Shown here piece by piece: positions 1-8,728 of a stretch of DNA of 64,000 nucleotides. The DNA comes from Paraphysomonas bandaiensis (lineage: Eukaryota; Chrysophyceae): the NCBI GenBank assembly GCA_965644295.1, contig CBFFRP010000150.1, positions 248,001 to 312,000 of the forward strand. Direction: 5' to 3'. Each line of letters begins with the position of its first letter. The first letter of the stretch is position 1. The notes beneath the pieces were generated by a model. It worked only from the letters and a program-made list of their open reading frames with translations. It made no database searches and was not told where the DNA came from. A program made the position numbers and the translations under genes.

Positions 1-138
1 GACACATCACCATGTCCATGTACCTGTCTACCTGTACTGTTGGACACATCACCATGTCCATGTACCTGTCTACCTGTACTGTTGGACACATCACCATGTC
101 CATGTACCTGTCTACCTGTACTGTTGGACACATCACCA
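1..138. repeat. 42-bp tandem minisatellite, 3.3 copies
   Basis: The unit beginning GACACATCACCATGTCCATG repeats at positions 1, 43, 85 and partially at 127, with essentially no differences. The unit length is a multiple of three, so it reads open, but nothing else supports coding. The array may extend left of the window. Confidence 0.95.
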
Positions 139-779
139 GCTCTCTCTCTCTGTCCAACACACTCATAACACCACTGCAGTGTCATACACACACACAGTAC
201 ACTCTACCTCCTCCTAGAAAACCCCCAGACAAACCATCTCCCCTCCCTTCGTCTCTGATACCTTGCCGTCATCTTCCTTACACACACTCTCTATGCCTCA
301 GTCTGTACCCCCCTGCACCAACACAGACACTAACAAGAGCAGCTGAGGACGTCCGAGTGTCTCCTCCAGACCATCATCATCATCACGATCATCTCGTGCA
401 TAGGTCTATCAGAGTACTCGACCTCAGTGACTCTTGTTCTGTTGCGCAGTCTCACTCTCCTCAATCAGATGTTGCCTCTCTTGCACCATCACACTCCCTC
501 TCGACTCCCTGTAGCTGGACACACCGGATGACCCTCACATCCCACCCCTGTACAGCTATACACCCTCTTGCATGTGTTCTCTACCGCTGGCTAAGACAGC
601 AAAAGAGCCGATTTCGACGCTTCTTCACAGTAGGCCATAACCTTTTGCAAGACCTTCATCCACATACCTCCGAGCCACTTGGAACAATGCCTAAAGGAAG
701 GCCACCAGATCGCCAATCTCAGAAGGGCATATTACTGTTTCCCCTAACTGCCATAAGGCTAATAAGTCAGTCCCCGTGA

Positions 780-1095
780 GGTACATAAGGCTATCTATCA
801 TATAGCGAGTGGAGTCTCATCCCAAGAGGAGACCTCCAGATCACACGCGCCGGTGAGTCCCAGGACACACGATCATGGCGAGCCTCATAACACACACTAA
901 GAACGGAAGTGGTTGCACCTTGGTGCTTGCGGCGACGCACAAGCAGCTTCTGTAGCGTTAAATAGTAGGATAAAAGAGTTTGTATTGATTAGTTACGGGT
1001 AGTAGTCTAACTAGTATGACTAGCATTCTTCTAGCCACTAATTGGTGCAGGCTTTCAACGCCTATTGCTAAATAATCAGACATTCAATATATATA
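780..1095 (+). mobile_element. Right end of a TIR transposon copy
   Basis: This stretch matches the right end of the complete element at 8731-9999. It has the same run from GGAGACC through ACACGCGCC, then the block AAGAACGGAAGTGG with the core CACCTTGGTGCTTGCGGCGA, then TTAAATAGTAGGAT, and the terminus CGCCTATTGCTAAATAATCAGACATTCAA. A second terminus-like piece (CACGCCTATTGCTAATAATCAGACAT) lies at 1491-1516. The left end is not identified. Sequence at about 540-720 matches 10,450-10,580, so the internal part of this copy probably reaches well to the left. Confidence 0.8.
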
Positions 1096-1886
1096 TGACT
1101 AAAGTACATTGTCATTGAATATACATTTATTTCCTTATTTACTTGTAAAGTGCTATGCTATTTGCTACTTCACCCCTCGTAAAGAAATTAAGGTTTCATA
1201 ATTTACGTTATTTTCCTGCTTCTCAGATTTTTGTGAAGAGCGGTATGCTTAATTTGTCAAAGAGAGAGCCAACTATCGAAAGCAAGTTAATAGTGTAAGC
1301 GTGTAAGCTATAGTGAAGGGAAAGGGGAGAGTTTATTGTTTTCTTCAGCTGCCGTTATATCGTTGAACTGAGAATTTTGTCTATCTTCGTTCAGAGTAGG
1401 AAGTAGTATGTGGTATGTGGCAGCTTGATGTTTCGATAAAAGTATATACAGTGATGTAGATCTTCTTATTAATTTTTAGTTCTGACTCTTACACGCCTAT
1501 TGCTAATAATCAGACATCGTAATATATACAACACTTCTGCAATACCTTTTGTATGATGACTCTATCCTCTATCCTAAATGAACTGGGTTGAATGGTCTGA
1601 TTAGGTGAAATTTCGATACTAATATGGTGTGATAATATAGCTGGTGTGGTAATATAAGTGTATATTGTAATCCAGGTAAGTTCGACTGGTAAATGTAATA
1701 AAAGACTGTGGAGTTATAACAGATATGACAATTAAATATATTTACTTTTTAGTGCGACATCAACGTAACAGATGGCCACGCAATCACTGTAAACATACAC
1801 CAGGGTCACGAATGCTAACGCATAGATATATACTATGGTGTGCAAGAACCATACGTGTCATTCTGATTGAAGTAGCCTGAAGTTGC
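1096..1886. other. Gap: AT-rich, no gene seen
   Basis: Apart from the transposon terminus fragment at 1491-1516, this is AT-rich sequence without a recognisable gene or RNA. It is the downstream flank of the cupin-like gene that ends at 1887. Confidence 0.6.
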
Positions 1887-3236
1887 TTACGGACTAGAAC
1901 TAGCGGCGGCCTTAACGTGTTTAGGTTTCTGTCCCTTCTTCAAGGCCTCCATATCTTCCTTAAACTTCGAAGTGCCCATCAGAGCTTGCTCAATAGATGC
2001 AGAGCACGCCTCCATATTATGCTCGTCGCAATTATTTTGAGTAGGGTCAGTTGGAACTTCCAAAGCATTTCCCTTAGCGAGAAGAGCAAGGGTGCGCAGA
2101 ATAGGGGTATCCAATATAAAGCGCCCAACCGGCTTGTCCTGGTAGAAAGATCTGCTAAAGGTGAAAGGATTTCCAAAGAGGTCAACCAAAAAGTAAGCGA
2201 ATGGGTTGTTCACAATCATGGACTGGGGAAACATGAGACGATTGGCAGCACCAAGACTCCAGCCCTCAAAGTTACGCACTTCGTGCCACATGTACGAGGG
2301 GTTGAACATGACATCACCGGGGCCAAGTACCACTTCTGCCTTTGGAACATAACTAGGTAGGCGACGGGCAAAACCAGCAGGGACGTGCTTAGAGAATACA
2401 CCAAGTACGTAGGGAGACCACTTCGGCTCAACAAACCACCACTGCTTCCGACCACTGTACTGGAAGAATAGGTTTGCTGGCATTGCGCAGTGAAGACTAG
2501 TTCCAGTGGTGTCATCCGAGAGCTGAGGGTTACCCTTCCCAAAACCCATAAACCAATTTACAACTAAAGGATTGAATGGTTTGCCACCTTTCCAGTTTTT
2601 GAAAATTCGAGACACCTCCATGTGCTCCATAATTTCAGGATTGCGGCGAACAAATTCATCAACGTTTTGGAGATACACGTCTTTCCCGGCCAACATATCA
2701 TAGATAGCATCACCAAGCTTTACTTCCTTGGCAGAAAAAGTTCCCGTGTCATCAGTGGCGCCATACTGGCTGGCTCGCTGTGCTGCTTCTCTTTGCTTGC
2801 TCACTAGGGGGTTACGAACGGATAGGAGAGAGGTATTCCCATAACGTTCGGCAAAGTACTCAGGGTGAGACCAGGCTTCCAAACGAGAAATATTCTTTCC
2901 CATTCCACGGAAAATTACAGGATACAAAAAGTTTTTGCTCAGGACCTGCAACTTTTCGTAGCTAAAGTCATCAGGAGTCCAATCCTCTACGATCGTTAAA
3001 TCCCAAGTTAGGGGCTCAGGAATAAGCTGTGTAGCAGCCCAATCCACATAATTCACATAATTTGTAAATAATTCACTTCCTGGTTGTGATTGTGTGATGA
3101 AAACTGCTCCCAGATATAACCAAGCTGGAATAGATATGATACCGTTCCAACCCATCCATGCACACCATGGGATGATCAGTAACGTTGCAATCAGTAAGAA
3201 TTTCTTACACGCTCCCCCACTAGTATTCTTTCCCAT
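1887..3236 (-). CDS. Cupin/JmjC-like membrane-anchored protein (2OG-oxygenase fold)
   Basis: Single-exon gene of 449 residues. Residues about 12-48 form one or two hydrophobic membrane segments, so the rest is probably luminal or cytosolic and tethered. Residues about 100-345 resemble the cupin_8/JmjC-like fold. The first half-motif is LHCAMPANLFFQYSGRKQWW (H249) and the second is GPGDVMFNPSYMWHEVRN (H318), in the order and spacing of iron-binding cupins of the FIH/JMJD type. The usual acidic iron ligand two residues after the first His is Ala251 here, so classical Fe(II)/2-oxoglutarate chemistry is doubtful. Similar single-TM cupin proteins occur widely in algae. The C-terminal 50 residues are hydrophilic and Ala/Lys/Ser-rich. 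The start is the first ATG; the stop is TAA. Substrate unknown. Confidence 0.75.
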   Translation of the reverse strand: MGKNTSGGACKKFLLIATLLIIPWCAWMGWNGIISIPAWLYLGAVFITQSQPGSELFTNYVNYVDWAATQLIPEPLTWDLTIVEDWTPDDFSYEKLQVLSKNFLYPVIFRGMGKNISRLEAWSHPEYFAERYGNTSLLSVRNPLVSKQREAAQRASQYGATDDTGTFSAKEVKLGDAIYDMLAGKDVYLQNVDEFVRRNPEIMEHMEVSRIFKNWKGGKPFNPLVVNWFMGFGKGNPQLSDDTTGTSLHCAMPANLFFQYSGRKQWWFVEPKWSPYVLGVFSKHVPAGFARRLPSYVPKAEVVLGPGDVMFNPSYMWHEVRNFEGWSLGAANRLMFPQSMIVNNPFAYFLVDLFGNPFTFSRSFYQDKPVGRFILDTPILRTLALLAKGNALEVPTDPTQNNCDEHNMEACSASIEQALMGTSKFKEDMEALKKGQKPKHVKAAASSSP

Positions 3237-3945
3237 TCTATGAATTTGTTATAAAACAATTGCTAAGGATATATACACTTATCCTAATAGATATATATGT
3301 CTATATATATGTATATCCATCGCAATGGTGTGTATATCCATATGGTGTATTGCAGTTATCTTCAACTGCCATCTGCGAACCATCCATATCCATATCGCAC
3401 TTTCCGGTACCCATCTATTGTATTCTCCTGTATATATATGTATTCCATGTAATACCCATCTAGATTCCATACTTTAGATATGGGACATATACACGTGTGT
3501 AGATACAAGACCTTCTAGATGTATTGATGTACATGTACGCCAAGCGTACAGCTATACACATACGATCCTATATACCTCATACGCATTCATCATCACATCA
3601 AGCTCTCTCATTGGCTAAAACATCTGGACACTGCCCCATACATACACATACACATACACATACAGCGTGATCTCATGCATAGAGCACACACACACTGACT
3701 CTAGATGTCTATATATATACCCATAACCACAATCTGATTAATATAAACAACTGTCTTATTGTGAAGTTCGACAGGATTACGACTAACTTTTTTATTTGAT
3801 AGTCTGTATAATTAGTTTGCGTTGTTATTATTAATTTACCCAGTTAGAACTCGTTCACTCCATCCTATTCGTGTGATTGGCTGATACATACAACATCGGT
3901 GCTATCGTGTGATAATAACACCTGTGCTGTATATAACAATCGAAT
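3237..3945. other. Divergent intergenic region, cupin-like gene / MsrA
   Basis: Upstream region shared by two divergent genes. It holds TATA-rich runs around 3290-3320, ACATAC repeats near 3640-3665 and (CA)n near 3680. No gene or RNA was recognised. Confidence 0.6.
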
Positions 3946-4434
3946 ATGACGGATTCAAACGGTACTGTATGTCCGAAATTGGATAATGCAGTCTTTAACT
4001 CGTATTGCCACACCGCTGACCTTTGTATGGGATGATTTTGGGGGCCGGACGCCGAGTTCTCAGCAATGATCGGCGTCATTGACGTGGTAGTGGGGTACAC
4101 AGGTGGTAAAGCTGCAGATCCTGTATATAAATCAATGAAAGACCACTCGGAAGCTGTACGAGTGTCTTTTGATCCTGGAGTTGTCGATTATGAAGAAATT
4201 CTCGAGGCGTACTTTGAGCAGCTTGGCAGCAAAATATATAGACCCTCCGCTCGTAGGCAATATAGAAGTGCTATTATGGTTCACACAATAGATCAGCGCT
4301 ACATGGCTGAAAATTTTTTGAGAGATCTGAAGTTGTTATCCGGTCGTGAAATATATGTGGATATTGAAAACGCCACAGATTTCTATCGCGCAGAGGAGTA
4401 TCATCAGAAATATTTCGCCAAGCAGTCGCGTTAG
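3946..4434 (+). CDS. MSRA: Peptide methionine-S-sulfoxide reductase, selenocysteine form
   Basis: Reduces methionine-S-sulfoxide in proteins. Reading from ATG 3946 (in-frame stop TAA just upstream), the frame is open to TAG at 4434 except for a TGA at 4033-4035. That TGA falls exactly on the catalytic Cys of the MsrA signature: residues 28-33 read M-G-(TGA)-F-W-G, followed by PDAEF, VGYTGG, PVYKSMKDHSEAVRVSFDP, RRQYRSAI and FYRAEEYHQKY, all in MsrA order. TGA read as Sec30 gives 162 residues. Other genes in the window end at TGA, so a general reassignment is unlikely. Sec-MsrA is known from Chlamydomonas and other algae. No Cys follows residue 30, so no C-terminal resolving Cys exists; the usual HDPT element is replaced by LGSKIYRP. 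A SECIS-like hairpin follows in the 3' UTR. Alternative: a mutated Cys codon or sequencing error. An ATG at 4066 would omit the active site. Confidence 0.88.
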
Positions 4435-4462
4435 TCTACATAAGAATTATTGGCCAGCAGGT

Positions 4463-4520
4463 TTTATACTGAATGACGGTCATGTGCTTCATTCGAAGTG
4501 TATGACCCGAGAAGTATGAA
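4463..4520 (+). promoter_or_regulatory. Candidate SECIS element in MsrA 3' UTR
   Basis: The hairpin begins 29 bases after the MsrA stop. Helix I pairs 4463-4470 with 4513-4520 (8 bp). The core has ATGA at 4473-4476 opposite CGAG at 4508-4511, giving the tandem G.A/A.G non-Watson-Crick quartet of eukaryotic SECIS elements. Helix II starts with GGTCAT (4478-4483) paired to ATGACC (4502-4507) and continues with three G.U wobbles and CTTC/GAAG to a 4-base loop ATTC. The layout is right, but the usual unpaired AA in the apical loop is not evident; the only AA nearby (4496-4497) is on the 3' side. Folding was done by eye. Confidence 0.65.
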
Positions 4521-4847
4521 TCGTGTTGCCGAAATCCTGTGTACCTGGTGTTAACTATTGTATAAACTTACAAGTTTATTAAGTATGTGCGGATTAATAA
4601 ATTATAGAACTTTTTATCTTTTTAAGACTAGAAATAAATTTACGTCAATCGACAATTCGGCCAGGACATAATCACTTGAATGTATCACTAACAGGAAAGC
4701 AACAGGTTCCCTCTTCCGAGTGCATTTTCTATTACGATGTTTGAAAGTATATAGCTTACTATGAATTACAGGTACAGTTACAATATTGAGTCGGAGGTTT
4801 CAAGAAGGCAATCTCTTACCCAACTTAAAATATGTTTAAATATATTA
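4521..4847. other. Convergent intergenic region, MsrA / ribophorin I
   Basis: AT-rich 3' flanks of two converging genes. No further gene or RNA was recognised. Confidence 0.6.
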
Positions 4848-6326
4848 TTATAATCTCGTCAATACCATGCACACTGTATAGAAAGTAAAGAAGGCAACCA
4901 TAAGCATAATAGGTTCTGCTATCATTCTGGAGCGTCTAAATTCATAGGATACTCTGATCTCCTTGTTATGTTCCTCGATAATGTTTTTCGCTTTTATAAT
5001 AAGCACTGGACGACCTCCGTTCAATTCTGAATCCAGAAACGTATATCTGGAAGATCGTTAAAAACATGCATCAACTATCTCAATAGTCAGTACCTTATGC
5101 TGGTCGACTGCTCAATGGGGTACGGTGAATCAACTCTAATATCGAAGCTACCCTCCGGCAGAATGATTTTTGTTTCCATATCCTCTGCCCACGCCCCTTC
5201 AAACCCTGCGAAGAAGCTAAAACGTAGGATATACCGACCATTTGCATCAATTGCGAGGATGCTTTCAGTCGGCAAAGAGTATCCGATGTAGAACTCGGTC
5301 TGCCAGCCTCCAAACATTGGGAAGCGCGTCTCGATGTCAAGCGCAATACTTGATTTAAGAGTTTGGATGCTTGAGCTTGAGATGTTACCTATCTGATCCC
5401 TACGCAGTGCTTAAACGAGGGGTTGGCAGCAACTGGTGTTCTCACCTATAGTATATACTGTGCGCCTCGCGCGGAAGCTTCGTACGCAATGACCGGAAGG
5501 ATGGAGAGACAGATGACGCATGTTGATAATCAAACCGAGAGAAGCCTCCACTGAGCTTAGCTCCTGCATGTGTGAGGTCATATGTCTCCTCCACAGCAAC
5601 GTTCCCCCAGTGCGACACTTCGATCTCTCGACCCACTTCTGTTAGCTTCATAAAAGGCTTGTTGTTCATATAGTGAACTGTAAGAGGAAAATTCTACGCA
5701 AATACTATGAATAATAGTATCGTCTGCTTTAGACACAATACCTGTAAGGGTCCAATTTCCTGAAAGGGACCATATACGAGACTTGATCCTCTGTGCGAAT
5801 AGGGTTCAGCTTTGGTAAACGACTCGACCGACGCACTCGCAAGCTTCACGATAGTTTTTTGTTTCTCCGTATGATAAGGAGATGTAAAATAAACATTTTC
5901 CTTGAACAAAACCTTTTGATTATCATTCTGGGAAATTTCTCTGGGGTACTGTTCGAGAATGTCAGTAAATATAGCCACAAATTTAAATATAGCTTCAGTC
6001 TCATTTAGTGTCAGAGTAAAGAACGTGTAGTGCCCATCCCTAACAACTTGTAAGATTAAACATTAATATATTATCAAAGATTACGTTTGTGGTTCAGATA
6101 GAGGAATTTCCTGGCCTTTCATGGACGCTGTCAACATACTTAAGCGGTATGCAAGACGATCAGGAAAACATATCTTATATTCATCTTTAATATTCTTTGC
6201 TTTAATATCTACAGTCATTTTAAGCATTGCATTTGAAACATCTAGATGTCTTTGAACATCACTATTAATAGATGCTCTAGCAGCTACTAATATAATAGAG
6301 ATGTACAACAAATACAAGAATATCAT
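4848..6326 (-). CDS. RPN1: Ribophorin I, oligosaccharyltransferase subunit
   Basis: Subunit of the ER oligosaccharyltransferase, which transfers N-glycans to nascent proteins. Five exons join in frame: 6326-6085, 6039-5742, 5693-5446, 5399-5094 and 5046-4848; introns are 45-48 bp. The product is 430 residues. A signal peptide is seen at residues 1-18 (YLLYISIILVAARA). Family hallmarks follow: ILEQYPREISQNDNQKVLF, YGPF, EIEVSHWGNVAVEE, GGFSRFDYQ, FPMFGGWQTEFYIGYSLP, KIILPEGS, DSPYP and a C-terminal membrane segment (AEPIMLMVAFFTFYTVCMVL). It ends four residues after this segment, so it lacks the long cytosolic tail of the roughly 600-residue animal protein. It converges on MsrA and is head-to-head with the permease. 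SEC61 beta elsewhere in the window belongs to the same ER translocation/glycosylation machinery. Confidence 0.95.
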
Positions 6327-6848
6327 ATGAATACAGTAGTAACTGATATTAAAATAAGTTAATTTCTGTTCTATATATGAACTATGATGTCTTGGGAAAA
6401 TGTATAGTTATGGGGATGACAGTTCAGTAGAGTTATCTTAGTTATGGATGCAGCAAGATGAGATCTAAAGCAAGAGCGGGATTGAATAATGAACCACACT
6501 GCTGCCGTATGAACAATAGAGGCAGACACATGTACTGGTCGATAATGTACTTCTGTACCTACATAGATACTGTACATACATACATACATACATACATACA
6601 TACATACATACATACATACATACATACATACATACATACATACATACATACATACATACATACATACATACATACATACATACATACATACATACATACA
6701 TACATACATACATACATACATACATACATACATACATACATACATACTGTACATACATACATACATACATACATACGTATCTTGGGGGTTCTTCGTATCA
6801 TGGTGTGTATCTCTGCTATCTATCTGTATATTCTTCCACAATCATACC
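6327..6848. other. Divergent intergenic region filled by a tetranucleotide array
   Basis: Between the head-to-head ribophorin I and permease genes. About 40% of this space is the (TACA)n block annotated separately; the rest is AT-rich without a recognisable gene. Confidence 0.7.
6573..6776. repeat. (TACA)n microsatellite, about 51 units
   Basis: Nearly pure TACA/CATA repeat, interrupted once by CTG near 6747-6749. Long open frames across it (Tyr-Ile-His-Thr or Met-Tyr-Val-Cys repeats) arise because a 4-bp unit without stop is open in every frame. Confidence 0.97.
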
Positions 6849-8418
6849 ATGACTCTAATAGACCACAATACATCTACCACTTCAGTATCTGGCAATCAAC
6901 TTAAACGTACCCTTGGATTCTATGATGGTTTATGTGTTATAGTAAGTGTTATTATCGGTAGCGGTATATTTGCATCACCAGGAGCAGCTCTTGATAGAAG
7001 TGGTTCACCTGCATCAGCTATTATTGTATGGGCTATATCTGGTAGGGAAGATATGTATTCTCTGTATATTAGATTGATTTTTATATATAGGAGTGTTATC
7101 TATAGCTGCAGCATTATGTTATGCTGAATTGGGTGCAATGCTACCAACAACTGGAGGAGATTTTGTTTATTTACGTCGTGCTTATGGGAAAACAGCTGCT
7201 TTTTCTTTTGTATGGTTTAATTTTTGGGTTGCTCAACCGGGTTCACAGGCTATTATCGCCACAGTGTTTGGTAATTATATTGTAACACTCTTCACTGGAT
7301 TGGATCAGACAACATCGAATTCGACTCCAAGTAAGGCTGCTGCTGTGCTAATTATTGCAGTTCTTGTTGGAGTTAACTGTGGCGGTGTGCGGGAATCGTC
7401 AATGCTTAACAAAACCCTTACCGCTGCCAAGGTAGTTATGCTCTTGTGTGTAATTGCCGCGGGTGTTGTGTATGGATGTAGCCATGGATCTACAGCAAGG
7501 TATGTGTATGCGATTATGTTACAACTCTTCCAATATTTATATGAAAGGAATAATTTGTCGCCATCAACGTCGTTTGATGATACTGATGCTTCCGGATTTG
7601 GTCCCGCTATGAATGCATGCCTCTGGGCTTATAGTGGGTGGCAGTCGCTCAACTTTTTAGCGGAAGAGGTGATTGACTTTGAGCGACGCTTATCTCGAAT
7701 AATTATATTTGGTATGGCGATCGTCACCTCACTTTATGTCATGGCAAACATTGCTTTTCTTTCGGTTCTAGATTCTGAATCCATGACGGACTCCGACGCT
7801 ATAGCGATAGATTTCGGTAAGATGATATCGGGAAGTGCATTTGGTGGTTTCTTTGCTTTAGGCGTAGCGCTGTCCACCGCAGGCACTCTCCATGGATCGA
7901 TACTTGTAGGATCTCGAGCTCTATTTGCAGCTGCAAGGGCTGGGCAGCTTCATAGTGCTCTCGCTGAACTCAACTCTTTTGGGTCTCCGTGGGTTGCTCT
8001 CTTAATCCAAGGCATCTGGTCAATTGTTCTTGTGTTGCTACCGGGCTCTGACTTTTCCTCGCTCATAGATTATACTGGCCCCGCTACTTGGTTGTATTAC
8101 GCCTTTACAGGTAGTACCATATTTTACTTCCGGCTCTATGAAAAAGACTTGCACCGCCCTTACTCACTTCCCTGGTTTCCTTTCCCACCTGTCCTTCTGA
8201 TTGTGCTCTCCGCTTTCGTAGTCATCAGTAGCCTCATTAGAGAACCTTTGTATTGTGGCCTTGCATTTGTTTTTGTTGCTACATCTGTTCCCGTCTGGTG
8301 GTTACTTTCGAGATATGATGTCAAGGGATTAACAGCTGACAAGATTGAAGCTCCCATTACATGTGAGCATGAAGCACCAGTTGCCAATGCTTTGAGACCC
8401 CCTGATGTAGAACTGTAG
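6849..8418 (+). CDS. Amino-acid permease, APC superfamily (SLC7/LAT-like)
   Basis: Multi-pass plasma-membrane or organelle amino-acid transporter. Exon 1 is 6849-7041 and exon 2 starts at 7091 (49-bp intron). A second intron, 7500-7547, is likely: it begins GTATGT, ends AAAG, is 48 bp and stop-free, so the frame stays open whether or not it is removed. The product is 490 residues if spliced, 506 if retained. The first membrane segment carries the APC signature SVIIGSGIFASPG. It is followed by AAALCYAELGAMLPTTGGDF with YLRRAYG, FVWFNFW, the ALWAYSGWQS-like segment CLWAYSGWQSLNFLAEEV, and alternating hydrophobic segments totalling about twelve. The N-terminus is short and cytosolic. No accessory heavy-chain gene is nearby. 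Substrate cannot be read from the sequence. Confidence 0.88.
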
Positions 8419-8728
8419 AGGATACTACAGCTCTTCTATGCTCGAAAATTTTAGCATCAGATAAAGTATTGTTGTCCTGGTATTTGTTGAGTAGAAGTGC
8501 GTTATCATCGCTATATATGTTACCACATATATAATACGCTCTATATGCAAATTCTGTCATTGTTGATATGTATGTAACGGTAGTTGCTTGTGCTATTGCA
8601 ATGAAACATTATACGAAGAAATAATGTGTATATTTATATCTGCATGTATTGTCGTGTGACATGTACCATGGGTTGTATTGCGTTTTAATAGTGAAGTTCA
8701 GGAATTTTGAATAATAATTGATATGATA
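8419..8728. other. Permease 3' flank
   Basis: AT-rich, with no gene or RNA recognised. It ends at the left terminus of the TIR element. Confidence 0.6.

Noticed and set aside
1-138. CRISPR-like repeat array
   Set aside because: The units are directly adjacent with no unique spacers, and the genome is eukaryotic.
12-779. 255-codon open frame at the left edge
   Set aside because: It starts inside the tandem repeat and runs into transposon-like sequence. Composition is Ser/Thr/His/Pro-rich with no conserved motif and no splice structure.
4033-4035. Genome-wide TGA reassignment as an explanation for the MsrA TGA
   Set aside because: TGA terminates the coiled-coil gene at 11,956 and the unknown gene at 42,556, and the site requires Cys/Sec rather than Trp.
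4066-4434. MsrA starting at the internal ATG
   Set aside because: It would lack the catalytic motif that lies directly upstream in the same frame.
6371-6904. Long open frames through the TACA array, both strands
   Set aside because: A stop-free 4-bp unit is open in all frames; the repetitive Tyr-Ile-His-Thr product is an artefact.
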